Part shown: in pieces, positions 18,365-27,960 of the stretch
Layout of the letters: every line of letters begins with the position of its first letter
How positions within the stretch are numbered: the stretch's first letter is position 1
Assembly: GCA_964442495.1 (NCBI GenBank)
Contig: CAYTZN010000004.1
Location: 83,828-147,827, forward strand
DNA from: CAYTZN01 sp964442495
GTDB taxonomy: Bacteria; Pseudomonadota; Gammaproteobacteria; Legionellales; Legionellaceae
Length of the DNA stretch: 64,000 nt
Reading direction: 5' to 3'
Translations under genes and position numbers: made by a program
The notes under the pieces: generated by a model
Seen by the model: only the letters and a program-made list of their open reading frames with translations
Database searches by the model: none
Told to the model about the DNA's origin: nothing

Positions 18365-19705
18365 TTATTCCTTTAGCATTTTTTCTAAATAGTGGATATT
18401 GGTGCCACCTTTGATAAATTCTTTATCATTTAATATACGATGATGAAGCTCTATATTTGTTTTGATACCGTCAATGATGATTTCATCCAGAGCATTTCGC
18501 ATTCTGGCAAAGGCTTCTTCGCGGGTCTCACCATAACTGATTAATTTGCCAATCATGGAGTCATAGTTGGGTGGCACGGTGTAACTGCTGTAGATATGAG
18601 AGTCAAAACGAATACCTGGTCCTGCTGGTTGGTGCAATAAACGTATTGTGCCAGGTGAGGGCATGAACGTTTTAGAATCCTCAGCATTGATACGGCACTC
18701 TACAGCATGGCCTCTAAATTTTATGGCGCTTTGCTTTAAGGCAAAGGGTAAGTCACTGGCTATTTTTATTTGCTCTTTAATCAAGTCTATACCGGTAATC
18801 ATTTCTGTGACTGGGTGCTCTACCTGAATGCGAGTATTCATTTCAATGAAGTAAAAGCATCCATCTTGGTATAAAAATTCAAAGGTTCCGGCACCTCTGT
18901 ATTGAATATTGCGGCAAGCATTCACCACGCATTCGCCCATTTCATCACGTAAACTTTGCGTGATACCTGGTGCAGGAGCTTCCTCAATAACTTTTTGATG
19001 GCGACGTTGCATGGAGCAATCGCGTTCACCTAAATGGACCGCGTTACCTTGCCCATCACCCAGCACTTGAAATTCAACATGGCGGGGATTTTCAAGAAAT
19101 TTTTCCATGTACACAATAGGATTATTAAACGCCGCTTTTGCTTCACTTCGTGTTAATGCAATGGAGTTAAGCAAGTGAGCTTCAGTGTGTACCACTCGCA
19201 TGCCGCGCCCACCACCGCCGCCGGCAGCTTTGATTATCACTGGGTATCCAATTTTTCGGCCAAGGGCCAAATTTAGCTCATCGTCTTCAGACAACGGACC
19301 ATCTGAACCAGGTACACAAGGAACGCCTGCTTTTTTCATGGCAGCAATGGCGGATACTTTGTCGCCCATTAGTCGTATTGTTTCAGCACGAGGGCCAATA
19401 AATCGAAAGCCACTTTGCTCAACAATGTCAGCAAAATCAGCATTTTCCGAGAGAAAGCCATATCCTGGGTGAATTGCAACTGCATCGGTAATTTCTGCAG
19501 CGGAAATGATGGCTGGAATGTTCAAATAGCTTTTTTGAGAACTTGCAGGTCCAATGCACACGGTTTCATCAGCAAGACGCACGTGGAGTAAATCTTTGTC
19601 GATATCCGAATGGACCGCAACGGTTTTGATACCCAGTTCTTTACAGGCGCGTAAAATTCTAAGGGCAATTTCGCCGCGATTAGCAATAACGATTTTACTT
19701 AGCAT
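18365..19705 (-). CDS. accC: biotin carboxylase subunit of acetyl-CoA carboxylase
   Basis: A 446-residue ATP-grasp enzyme that carboxylates biotin on AccB in the first step of fatty acid synthesis. It starts MLSKIVIANRGEIALRILRA and has the glycine-rich ATP loop KAAGGGGGRGMRVVH, the catalytic HLGERDCSMQRRHQKVIEEA region and the EMNTRIQVEHPVTE motif. Twelve bases separate it from accB upstream. Confidence 0.98.
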   Translation of the reverse strand: MLSKIVIANRGEIALRILRACKELGIKTVAVHSDIDKDLLHVRLADETVCIGPASSQKSYLNIPAIISAAEITDAVAIHPGYGFLSENADFADIVEQSGFRFIGPRAETIRLMGDKVSAIAAMKKAGVPCVPGSDGPLSEDDELNLALGRKIGYPVIIKAAGGGGGRGMRVVHTEAHLLNSIALTRSEAKAAFNNPIVYMEKFLENPRHVEFQVLGDGQGNAVHLGERDCSMQRRHQKVIEEAPAPGITQSLRDEMGECVVNACRNIQYRGAGTFEFLYQDGCFYFIEMNTRIQVEHPVTEMITGIDLIKEQIKIASDLPFALKQSAIKFRGHAVECRINAEDSKTFMPSPGTIRLLHQPAGPGIRFDSHIYSSYTVPPNYDSMIGKLISYGETREEAFARMRNALDEIIIDGIKTNIELHHRILNDKEFIKGGTNIHYLEKMLKE

Positions 19706-19717
19706 ACATCAACTCGC

Positions 19718-20170
19718 TTATTCAATGACAAACAAGGGCTGGTCATATTCGACAGGGTCACCATTGGTCACTAAAATAGCGGTGATTTTACCTGCACGAT
19801 CAGCTTCGATTTCATTAAACATTTTCATGGCTTCAATGATACAAAGCGTTTCGCCCACTTTTACTTGTTGACCTATGGTGACAAACGGTGCCGCCTCAGG
19901 TGATGGAGATATGTACATGGTACCAACCATTGGCGAGCGTACTTTATGCCCCGTAGCAACTTCAGTAGGTTTTGGGGCTTGAGCTGCAACCAGTGGGGCT
20001 GCGTGAGCCGTTGTGGCCTGCGGCATAGAAACGTATTTAATGTGTGGCGCTTCTGTGGACGAACCATGACGGCTAAGGCGTAAAGACTCTTCACCTTCTT
20101 TGATTTCAATTTCAGAAATGCCTGTTTCTTCCAGCAGTTCAATTAATTTTTTTATTTTGCGAATATCCAT
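19718..20170 (-). CDS. accB: biotin carboxyl carrier protein
   Basis: 150 residues. The N-terminal helical part MDIRKIKKLIELLEETGI is followed by a Pro/Ala-rich linker, and the biotinyl domain carries EAMKMFNEIEAD, whose lysine is the biotinylation site. It is partner of AccC immediately downstream and starts three bases after aroQ. Confidence 0.97.
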   Translation of the reverse strand: MDIRKIKKLIELLEETGISEIEIKEGEESLRLSRHGSSTEAPHIKYVSMPQATTAHAAPLVAAQAPKPTEVATGHKVRSPMVGTMYISPSPEAAPFVTIGQQVKVGETLCIIEAMKMFNEIEADRAGKITAILVTNGDPVEYDQPLFVIE

Positions 20171-20173
20171 TGA

Positions 20174-20614
20174 TTATGACTCTCTTTCAATAATGGCTTG
20201 TAGGGCCAACAAGTATCCGATTGTGCCAAGGCCACTAATCACTCCTTCTGCAATATCAGAGAGATAGGAGTGTTTGCGGAAAGGCTCACGAGCGAAGATG
20301 TTACTAATGTGTACTTCAATAAAAGGAATATGAGTAGCTAACAATGCATCTCTTAATGCAATACTCGTATGGGTGTATGCGGCAGGATTAATGATGAAAT
20401 AATCAATTTTATTTTTCATGGCTTCATGAATAAAATCGACCAATTCGCCTTCGCTATTGCTTTGTTTACTGGATAAATTCAATCCCGCAGCCTGGGCTTT
20501 GTGTTGAAGTGCATTGTGCAGCTCTGTTAAGGAGGTGTGTCCATATAAAGAAGGTTCGCGTGAACCGAGCAAATTTAAATTAGGCCCTTGCAGTACGAGT
20601 ATGTTTTTCATCAA
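20174..20614 (-). CDS. aroQ: type II 3-dehydroquinate dehydratase
   Basis: A 146-residue enzyme of the shikimate pathway. The diagnostic motifs are LQGPNLNLLGSREPSLYG (catalytic Tyr), IINPAAYTHTSIALRDAL and EVHISNIFAREPFRKHSY (catalytic His). It is the first gene of the aroQ-accB-accC-prmA operon, an arrangement common in gammaproteobacteria. Confidence 0.97.
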   Translation of the reverse strand: MMKNILVLQGPNLNLLGSREPSLYGHTSLTELHNALQHKAQAAGLNLSSKQSNSEGELVDFIHEAMKNKIDYFIINPAAYTHTSIALRDALLATHIPFIEVHISNIFAREPFRKHSYLSDIAEGVISGLGTIGYLLALQAIIERES

Positions 20615-20976
20615 ACCATAGAGATAGTAGCTGATTGCGCTGATTTTGCCTTAATTTTAATGAAATGTCTACATGAGCGAGGATCTCGGCAAGATGTCAG
20701 CACGTTAGGCTCATGTTTTGACTGAAGCGGATCATGGGCGACGCATAAATGATTCGATATTTTATATCTTGAATCGCTTGTTTGCATGAAGATGCGACAG
20801 AAGCCAACTATTAATAATATTTGATTTTTTTTACTAATTCTGGTTATCTATGGGCGCGAGAGGAGTAGCAAGCTCACTTGCAACATGGAAACCAAATGGA
20901 AAAATAACGGATGTGCTAATGATGGACATCATTTCAAGCACGTTTAAGAGTCCCCTGCATTACTACGGAGTAAATT
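20615..20976. other. intergenic region between divergent aroQ and proA
   Basis: 362 bases with no open frame of note. It must hold the promoters of the aroQ operon and of the protease gene. I see no convincing terminator, repeat or clear sigma-70 pair. Confidence 0.5.
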
Positions 20977-22611
20977 ATGCGCCCTAAATCCTATTTATCA
21001 ATTTTTGTAACAAGCGTTGCTATTGCTGTTTCATCGGCACATGCGGCAGAACCCCTCGCTTTGCAGAACGTGTCGTTTGATCGTTTACAACCGTCGTTTA
21101 AGCTTGTTCTTCCAACATCACAGCTCTCTAAAGGCTTTGCGTCTGAAGATACGCTTAAATTTTTAAAACAACACACGGATAAAAATAAAATCACGCATGT
21201 GCGAATGGAACAGCAGTATGCGGGGGTTCCGGTTTTTGGTGGATATGCCATTTTGCACAGTAAAGAATCTACCGGTATGTTGCGTTCTTCAAGAAGCCAA
21301 TTAAAAGTAACGGGAAAGGTTTATCTTGGTCTTAAAGCTGAGTTAGGAAAACCCACGCAGGCATTCATACCTCAAGCAGGTAAGGCGTTGCAGCATTTCA
21401 TAACCCAATTTCATGGCCAGGAAATGAATGATGCGCAGGTTTTACCCATTGTTTATATTAATGATAAACACCAAGCATTTTGGGCCTATAAAGTCAGTGT
21501 TTTGATAACCTATGACGATAAAATCCCCCAGCTGCAAACCGCTATTATTGATGCAAAAACATACCAGCCTTTTGTAACCTGGGATGCCTTGAAAACAGCA
21601 CGTACGACCATTCATGGGGTAGGCTTTGGTGGCAATACTCAAACGGGCGAATATGAATTTGGTAAAAATTTTCCACCGCTTCTTCTTCGTCGGGATGATG
21701 TGGCTGATGTTTGCTATATGGAAAACAAAGACGTTAAAGTGGTGGACATGATTCATAAATACAGTGGTCCTAGTCGGCCGATGAGGTTTAGTTGCTCACA
21801 AAGCCAGGCGGTGTCTGAAAATACGTATTGGACTGGTTACCAAGGTGATGGGTACGATCTTGAAAATGGCGCTTATTCCCCTACCAATGATGCCATGCAT
21901 GCCGGGCAAGTCATAAAAAGCATGTATAAAGACTGGTATGGTTTAGACGTGTTGACCACAGAGCAAGAAAAGCCCATGAAGCTTATTATGCGTGTTCATT
22001 TTGGTCGTGGTTATGAGAATGCGTTTTGGGATGGTCATCAAATGACCTTTGGTGATGGGGACAATATGATGTATCCCTTGGTTTCGGTCGGTATTGGTGC
22101 ACATGAAATCAGCCATGGTTTTACCGAGCAACATGCTAATCTTGAGTATTTTGGGCAATCAGGTGGTATGAATGAGTCTTTTTCTGATATGGCCTCTCAA
22201 ACAGCGGAATATTATTCAGACGGTAAAAACAGCTGGATGATAGGTGCTGAGGTCATGAAAGAGGAAAGTGGATATAAAGCGCTCAGATTTATGGACACTC
22301 CAAGCCACGATGGAAAATCCATTGATAGGGCCGATGAATACCGTGATGGGTTAGATGTGCACCATTCGAGTGGTGTATACAATCGGCTTTTTTATGTTTT
22401 AGCGCACCAGCCTAAGTGGGATGTAAAGCAGGCTTTTCATGTGATGCTCAAAGCAAACATGGACTATTGGACGCCTTATTCCACGTTTCAAGAAGGGGGG
22501 TGCGGTATTATCGATGCTGCCAGCGATTTAGGTTATTCTATTGATGATGTAAAACAATCGTTAGATGAAGTTGCTATTGATTATAACGACTGTAATAAAT
22601 CGCAACCTTAA
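20977..22611 (+). CDS. proA: M4 zinc metalloprotease, ProA/Msp type
   Basis: A 544-residue preproprotein: signal peptide ending SSAHA, an FTP/PepSY-type propeptide to about residue 205, then the thermolysin-like catalytic domain. The zinc motif is GAHEISHGFTEQHANL (HExxH), and the third zinc ligand lies in GGMNESFSDMASQTAEYY. The catalytic His region is DVHHSSGVYNRLFY. The length agrees with the L. pneumophila secreted protease (about 543 residues), a type II secretion substrate that degrades host proteins. Confidence 0.93.
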   Translation: MRPKSYLSIFVTSVAIAVSSAHAAEPLALQNVSFDRLQPSFKLVLPTSQLSKGFASEDTLKFLKQHTDKNKITHVRMEQQYAGVPVFGGYAILHSKESTGMLRSSRSQLKVTGKVYLGLKAELGKPTQAFIPQAGKALQHFITQFHGQEMNDAQVLPIVYINDKHQAFWAYKVSVLITYDDKIPQLQTAIIDAKTYQPFVTWDALKTARTTIHGVGFGGNTQTGEYEFGKNFPPLLLRRDDVADVCYMENKDVKVVDMIHKYSGPSRPMRFSCSQSQAVSENTYWTGYQGDGYDLENGAYSPTNDAMHAGQVIKSMYKDWYGLDVLTTEQEKPMKLIMRVHFGRGYENAFWDGHQMTFGDGDNMMYPLVSVGIGAHEISHGFTEQHANLEYFGQSGGMNESFSDMASQTAEYYSDGKNSWMIGAEVMKEESGYKALRFMDTPSHDGKSIDRADEYRDGLDVHHSSGVYNRLFYVLAHQPKWDVKQAFHVMLKANMDYWTPYSTFQEGGCGIIDAASDLGYSIDDVKQSLDEVAIDYNDCNKSQP

Positions 22612-22743
22612 TCATCTTGTATTTTAAAGCTGTTTAAGGCAGTTGATATTTTGTGAGCTTACGTCAAAATGATAACTACTGGGTGTTTTAATATAAACAT
22701 CCAGTTTATTGTACCTCTCATTACGTTCATTTTGGTGATATAA

Positions 22744-23505
22744 ATGCAAGATACTTCGCGAACAATATCGCTGATGACGTACAATATCCACAAAGGATTT
22801 GGTTTGGGGGCGGTGCGTTTTTTGCTTCCTAAAATGCGGGATGCAATTGCAAATTTAAACCCAGATTTCGTTTTTCTTCAAGAAGTGCAAGGGGCGCACA
22901 GTGGCCGAGAAAAGCGCATAGAAACATGGCCTGATACGCCACAATTTGAATATATTGCCGAAAAAATATGGCCTCATTATGTTTATGCTAAAAATGCAAT
23001 ATATCAGTCTGGCCATCATGGCAATGCTATTTTAAGTAAATATCCAATCGCGCGTTTTGACAATATTAATTTATCCACCATTAGTCGTGCTTCTAGAAGT
23101 ATTTTGCACAGTCAATTGAGTTTAGGTGAAGATAAATTAACGGTGCATTTATTGTGTGTTCATTTGGGGCTATTTAAGGCCGAGCGCGCGGAGCAATGCA
23201 AGGCGTTGATGTTACGCATCAGTGAAGTGGTGCCTGATAATGAGCCCTTATTAATGGCCGGTGATTTTAACGACTGGCGCAATGCTCTTTCAAAGCCTTT
23301 AGCGGATGAGCTGGGAATTCAAGAGGCATTTTATTCAACGGAGGGGCACCATGCCCGCTCTTTTCCTTCAATAAAGCCTGCGCTGTGTGTGGATCGGGTT
23401 TATTTTCGTGGGATGCGTGTGAGGGATGTGCAATGCTTGCATGGCAAGCCCTGGCGAATGTTATCTGATCACTTACCTCTTTATGCAAGCTTTTATCTAA
23501 ACTAA
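22744..23505 (+). CDS. endonuclease/exonuclease/phosphatase family protein
   Basis: 253 residues of the DNase I-like metal-dependent fold. Motifs in order: SLMTYNIHKGFG, NPDFVFLQEVQG (metal-binding Glu), GHHGNAILSKYPI, LCVHLGLF, LMAGDFNDWR and LSDHLPLYASF (catalytic His). It resembles the E. coli YbhP group, whose substrate is unknown. It has no signal peptide. It follows proA by 132 bases on the same strand. Confidence 0.88.
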   Translation: MQDTSRTISLMTYNIHKGFGLGAVRFLLPKMRDAIANLNPDFVFLQEVQGAHSGREKRIETWPDTPQFEYIAEKIWPHYVYAKNAIYQSGHHGNAILSKYPIARFDNINLSTISRASRSILHSQLSLGEDKLTVHLLCVHLGLFKAERAEQCKALMLRISEVVPDNEPLLMAGDFNDWRNALSKPLADELGIQEAFYSTEGHHARSFPSIKPALCVDRVYFRGMRVRDVQCLHGKPWRMLSDHLPLYASFYLN

Positions 23506-23576
23506 TAAAACCTTAATTTTATTTTTGTACAATAATCTCCTATAAATTTTAAAAAAATTTAGCTGGGGTTGATGCA

Positions 23577-25454
23577 ATGAAATTAAGCCGTTTTAGTGCA
23601 AGTGTTCTTATTCGGGTTATTCATCAGGTTAAAAAACAGGTGAATGGGTTAGAACAAAGTCCGGATGCATTGTTTTCTACTGAGCAGGCAAAAAAACTAT
23701 TGAATCAGTGCGATGATTTATTATTGATAGCTCGCCTTCCGCTGAGTGGTTTTCAGGAGGTTATGTCTTTATATAAAATATTGGTTTCTTTTTGGTTAGA
23801 CCATAGCGAAGTATTACATCCCTTAACCGAACTAAAACAGGATATTAACTCTCTTCATGTTGCGTTAATCGGGCTTTATGGCACTGAACCAAGTGAAGAT
23901 ATAGTGCAAGATGAAATAAAGCTTGATCCGTGGCAGCAGATATTATTCAAAATCAAATACAATTTGACAACCGATAAGCTGTTTTTAGCAGATGACGAAC
24001 GTGTGTGTAATGATGATACAGTAAGATTAGAACCTTCCCTCCTCCAAGAACTTTTTAGAGCATTAAAACAAAATCATTCCGTTTCTATACTTTCGTTTTG
24101 TAACCAGGATGTTAACCTTGTTAATGCGTGTGTTATAGCGGCTCAAACCTGTAACAATATAAAAGGAATGGAGTTTTATACGCCCATAACCGATAACAGC
24201 TTAAGAGTGCTTGCCGAGGGCCATTATACCTACCTTTCTCTTACCGCCAGTAGCAAGGAAACAGCAAGAATATTGTCGATATCTAAAACGTTGTCAGATG
24301 TTTATATTGCCGGTGATGGTATAACAAAAGATACCTTATTTACGCTACTAGAAATGCCTTCTATAAAAAAAATAAAACTAACAGGAGAAATAACCGATGA
24401 GTATATTGAACCCTTAGCAAAACTAAAAGACACCAGTTGTCGTTGTTTGGTTTTAACGAGTGACCATGTTTCAGATAAGAGCATGAAAATTTTGGCGTCT
24501 CTGACGTCCTTAGAGTCATTGGATGTGCATAGTGATAGGATAACAGACGCATCTCTTTTGCATTTCAAATCCAATGATACATTGGGAGAGCTTATTTTGC
24601 GAAGTAATAGTCTAAGCCAATCAGGTTTACAATATTTTTCGCACCAACAATCATGTTCTAGTGCGAATCGAGAATACATTATAAATCATCTCTTAGGGGC
24701 CGAGAAATATGAATTTGGAAGAGCAATTTCTCAGCATGAAATAGCAGATTTGATGTTAAGTCATGAAATAGCAGATTTGATGTTAAGTAATGAGCGGTTA
24801 TCAAAAAAATTGAATGGATTAGACATAGCACCCAATAAACAAAGCTTTCCCCATTCTTGTGCGGCCCGCGCTATTATGGTGCTATTAAATAACCTGGGTT
24901 GTTTAAGTGATGAGGAAATGCTTCGCACAACCGAATTGCGTATTTACTCTGCAATATGGTCTAAGCCTGGAGGTATAGCAGATATCAATAAAACTGTGGC
25001 CTACCTGAGAAGTCACCGACTTGGTGTTACTTTATATGAGGATGCAGGCATAACCTCTGAATTGAAAAAAATTCAGAGGTTCGAGGAGCAATACCACAGT
25101 AACTTTGATGGTCTACTAAGCCATGCAAAAAAAGCCAAAGTTTTTGAGGCCGGTGTGGCAAAAAATACAAGCTATTTGTTGATTAGCTTAAAATATGGGC
25201 CTCACATTTTGGCGCTCAGTCATAAAGATGGAAAATATATTGTATTAGATCCAGCTGTTGGAGAGGAAACAATATATGAATCTATTGAAGAACTCCACAG
25301 GGGATTGATGGAGGATTGGGCTTACACAGGCCTGGCCATGCATTTGACACCTCAAGTGGTGTTAAGTTCCCAAAACACGGGTTTTTGGAAGAAAAAAGAG
25401 GACGCATTGCCATATGTAGGGCCTGCGCGAAACAAACCATTTTTACCTCAATAA
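23577..25454 (+). CDS. effector candidate: leucine-rich repeats plus cysteine-protease-like domain
   Basis: 625 residues, no signal peptide. Residues about 180-365 form degenerate leucine-rich repeats (MPSIKKIKLTGEITDEYIEP, LTSLESLDVHSDRITDASLL, DTLGELILRSNSLSQSGLQY). After a spacer, residues about 418-605 look like a papain/C39-like protease: Cys428 in FPHSCAARAIM, His543 in GPHILALSH and Asp558 in YIVLDPAVGE give a C-H-D triad in the right order. A 27-base tandem duplication encodes HEIADLMLS twice near residue 390. The mix of host-like repeats and a hydrolase is typical of Dot/Icm effectors. No name is recognised and translocation is inferred only. Confidence 0.75.
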   Translation: MKLSRFSASVLIRVIHQVKKQVNGLEQSPDALFSTEQAKKLLNQCDDLLLIARLPLSGFQEVMSLYKILVSFWLDHSEVLHPLTELKQDINSLHVALIGLYGTEPSEDIVQDEIKLDPWQQILFKIKYNLTTDKLFLADDERVCNDDTVRLEPSLLQELFRALKQNHSVSILSFCNQDVNLVNACVIAAQTCNNIKGMEFYTPITDNSLRVLAEGHYTYLSLTASSKETARILSISKTLSDVYIAGDGITKDTLFTLLEMPSIKKIKLTGEITDEYIEPLAKLKDTSCRCLVLTSDHVSDKSMKILASLTSLESLDVHSDRITDASLLHFKSNDTLGELILRSNSLSQSGLQYFSHQQSCSSANREYIINHLLGAEKYEFGRAISQHEIADLMLSHEIADLMLSNERLSKKLNGLDIAPNKQSFPHSCAARAIMVLLNNLGCLSDEEMLRTTELRIYSAIWSKPGGIADINKTVAYLRSHRLGVTLYEDAGITSELKKIQRFEEQYHSNFDGLLSHAKKAKVFEAGVAKNTSYLLISLKYGPHILALSHKDGKYIVLDPAVGEETIYESIEELHRGLMEDWAYTGLAMHLTPQVVLSSQNTGFWKKKEDALPYVGPARNKPFLPQ

Positions 25455-25460
25455 AAGAAG

Positions 25461-25487
25461 GGGTTGGGTACGAAATCGAACCCAACC
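25461..25487. terminator. hairpin between convergent genes
   Basis: GGTTGGGT (25462-25469) pairs with ACCCAACC (25480-25487) across a 10-base loop, between the effector candidate and the end of fba. Only a weak T-rich stretch follows. Confidence 0.5.
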
Positions 25488-25495
25488 TCGATGTG

Positions 25496-26506
25496 TTATT
25501 CCTCGTTTTCTTGATATTCACCAAAGCAGGCTAAGCTATTTTGACGAGCTCTATGCAGCAATACGGCTTGAGCTTTTGCAATGTTGGCGGCTTTTCCACC
25601 CCAAGCTTGCAAGCAATCTTCCTGTAGTGCACGTCCATAAGAGAAGCTTAATGTCCAGGGTTGGTAGCCTGTGCTATTAATGGCATTTAAATTTATAGTG
25701 GCCTGTTTTGAGGTTTGTCCACCTGACAAGAAATTAATGGTAGGAACCGCAGCTGGAACATTGTTACGGAACACGCTCAATGTGTAATCGGCAATTTCTT
25801 CCGGTGAGCTAAACGTGGGGGCGTCTTTGCCACAGGTTATCATACTCGGTTTAAGGACGATGTTTTCTAATTCAACTTGATGGACAAAGAGGGCATGAAA
25901 TAACTCATGCAAGACCATTTCACTGGCTTCTGCACAGCGTTCAATGCTGTGTGGCCCATCTATCAGTACTTCAGGCTCAACAATGGGTACAATCCCTACA
26001 GACTGGCAGCAAGCAGCATAACGCGCTAGGATTTCAGCACCAGCCTTCATGGCCGTCAAACTGGGTGTGTGATCGGAAATGGAATAGACATTACGCCATT
26101 TTGCAAATTTAGCACCTAAATTTTTAAACTCTATCAGACGCTCAGTTAACCCATCTAAACCTTGGGTGACTTTTTCATCATCAGTGTTTGCTAAAAGCGC
26201 AAGACCCTTGTCAACTTTAATGCCTGGTATAATGCCCTTTTTTGCAAAAAGCTCAGCAATGGGCGTGCCATGTTCATCTTTGTTGTGAAAGGTTTCTTCA
26301 AATAAAATCACACCATTAATGTAGTGCTCAAGTTCGGGGGTGGTGGCGAGCAGAAGGCGGTAATCACGTCGATTTTTTTCGTTGTTTTCAAGTCCTATGG
26401 TGGCAAATCGTTTACCAATGGTGCCGTTGCTTTCGTCTGCAGCTAAAATACCTTTGCCATCTTGGAGCAGATGATCCATTGTTGTGGCTAATTCATCATA
26501 ATACAT
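25496..26506 (-). CDS. fba: class I fructose-bisphosphate aldolase
   Basis: A 336-residue Schiff-base aldolase. It starts with the typical LLQDGKGILAADESNGTIGK and has GVILFEETFHN, IIPGIKVDKGLA, KWRNVYSI, IVEPEVLIDG and VLKPSMITCG (Schiff-base lysine), ending NFLSGGQTSKQATINLNAIN. This is the eukaryote-like class I enzyme rather than the zinc-dependent class II one. It is probably co-transcribed with fpr, 15 bases upstream. Confidence 0.96.
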   Translation of the reverse strand: MYYDELATTMDHLLQDGKGILAADESNGTIGKRFATIGLENNEKNRRDYRLLLATTPELEHYINGVILFEETFHNKDEHGTPIAELFAKKGIIPGIKVDKGLALLANTDDEKVTQGLDGLTERLIEFKNLGAKFAKWRNVYSISDHTPSLTAMKAGAEILARYAACCQSVGIVPIVEPEVLIDGPHSIERCAEASEMVLHELFHALFVHQVELENIVLKPSMITCGKDAPTFSSPEEIADYTLSVFRNNVPAAVPTINFLSGGQTSKQATINLNAINSTGYQPWTLSFSYGRALQEDCLQAWGGKAANIAKAQAVLLHRARQNSLACFGEYQENEE

Positions 26507-26521
26507 AATTTTACTATCCCC

Positions 26522-27256
26522 TTAATTAGAAATATATTTTTCTCGGATGAGCTGTGGTAGCGTGAAGCCCATGTCTTTTAAATACGAGAAAGCGTCGTCG
26601 ATCATACCGGGATTTCCGCATAAATAAACAATATCTTCGGTAGGATTTAGTGCTAACTCAGGAAATGCACGCTGAACATACCCGCGGTGTTCATTCGACA
26701 TTAAGTTTTTTTCGTCCTCTCGGCTTAAATAGGCACGAAATGTGGCACGAGGCGACAGTGTCATTAGGGTCTTGAATTCATCTTTGTATAAGATGTCTTC
26801 TCGTTTTTGTACGCCTTGTAATACAACAACATGAAGGGCGGGATTTTCATTTAAGCGTTTTATAAGTTCTGGGATCATGGCGCGATAAGGGGTGATGCCC
26901 GTACTGGTTGCCACTAAAATATAACGTTTGGGGATTTCATCTTTAAGAATTAAACGTCCAAATGGCCCGTTGATATTAATGGAGTCACCGGGTTTTAGAT
27001 TAAACAGTAAATCAGTTCCTGGTCCACCCTCTACAAAACCCGCAGCAAATTCAATTCGATTGTTTTGTTCGGGCGCATTGGCGATACTATAACTTCGACG
27101 CAATGTTTTTCCATCGTGTTGAAAGTGAATGGTAATAAATTGGCCGGGAAGGTAAGTGAAGGCAGTTGTGTTTAAGGTTTTAAAAACAAAATGTTTGACA
27201 TTAGGGGACGCCATATACGTTTTTTCTAGTGTGATTGAAAAGGTGATGGGTGGCAT
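26522..27256 (-). CDS. ferredoxin/flavodoxin-NADP reductase-like flavoprotein
   Basis: 244 residues of the FNR fold. FAD binding is seen in RRSYSIANAPEQ, the phosphate loop in GDSININGPFGRL, and NAD(P) binding in ILVATSTGITPYRAMI and VYLCGNPGMIDDAFSYL. It could serve as ferredoxin-NADP reductase (fpr-like) or as the reductase part of an oxygenase; no iron-sulfur domain is present. It precedes fba in an apparent operon. Confidence 0.85.
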   Translation of the reverse strand: MPPITFSITLEKTYMASPNVKHFVFKTLNTTAFTYLPGQFITIHFQHDGKTLRRSYSIANAPEQNNRIEFAAGFVEGGPGTDLLFNLKPGDSININGPFGRLILKDEIPKRYILVATSTGITPYRAMIPELIKRLNENPALHVVVLQGVQKREDILYKDEFKTLMTLSPRATFRAYLSREDEKNLMSNEHRGYVQRAFPELALNPTEDIVYLCGNPGMIDDAFSYLKDMGFTLPQLIREKYISN

Positions 27257-27395
27257 GGTTGATTCTGTATGAATGGGAAAGCTCCTAATATAGGGGAAAA
27301 ATGATACATTGCAAGGTTTTCGCTTCGTAAAAGAGGCATCTGTTGGTTAAAATCAATCTTAAGGTGAGTGACATTCAGAGTGTGTATAATCAAGT

Positions 27396-27929
27396 ATGAA
27401 TGATGCTAATTTAATTTCAATGATTGGTAATGTGAGCCAATCGCTTCTATCGGTAGAATCCCTTATTGCGGGTTTAGGGTATTTAATTGGTATTTTGTTT
27501 ATTATCTCTGCCATCACAAAATTTAAAAAAATCGGGGATGCGAGGGCTCATGCTTCTGCGTCTGAAAAACCTTCTGTCGCTATTCTTTTTCTAGTGGTCG
27601 GTGCTGCCTTGCTTTTTTTACCCTCAATGGTGAGTGTGTTGTCTAACTCAGCTTTTGGTACGGGCAATATTTTGCAGTACATTCCCTATAAACCCTATGA
27701 TATTTACAATTCGATGCAAATTGTGATTCAAATGGCCGGTTTGATTTGGTTTGTGCGCGGATGTGTTTTATTAGTTCATGGTGGTCAGCCTGGTGCTAAA
27801 GAGGGGCCAAAAGGGCTTACGTTTATCATTGCTGGTATTCTTGCCATGAATTTTGAGGGAACCTACGGTATGCTGAATTACATTGTGGTGCATTTATTTA
27901 GTTTGAAAAATACATCACAATCGGGCTAA
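27396..27929 (+). CDS. dotV: Dot/Icm type IVB secretion inner-membrane protein, DotV/IcmC family
   Basis: 177 residues with about four membrane segments (LGYLIGILFIISAIT, VAILFLVVGAALLFLPSM, MAGLIWFVRGCVLLVHG, GLTFIIAGILAMN). The pattern RGCVLLVHGGQPGAKEGP followed by a membrane span and NFEGTYGMLNYIV is that of the IcmC/DotE-DotV-IcmD group of small Dot/Icm membrane proteins. DotV is, as I recall, encoded apart from the main dot/icm loci in L. pneumophila, and no other dot/icm gene is visible here. The family is well supported; the choice of DotV over IcmC is less sure. Confidence 0.7.
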   Translation: MNDANLISMIGNVSQSLLSVESLIAGLGYLIGILFIISAITKFKKIGDARAHASASEKPSVAILFLVVGAALLFLPSMVSVLSNSAFGTGNILQYIPYKPYDIYNSMQIVIQMAGLIWFVRGCVLLVHGGQPGAKEGPKGLTFIIAGILAMNFEGTYGMLNYIVVHLFSLKNTSQSG

Positions 27930-27960
27930 GGATTTATAGACTATAAAAGGAGTAGTAGTT

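Noticed and set aside
22227..22560. Search for an outer-membrane TolC-type gene or second ligase linked to peptide export or proA
   Set aside because: No such gene is visible anywhere in the window; the exporter presumably uses a TolC encoded elsewhere.
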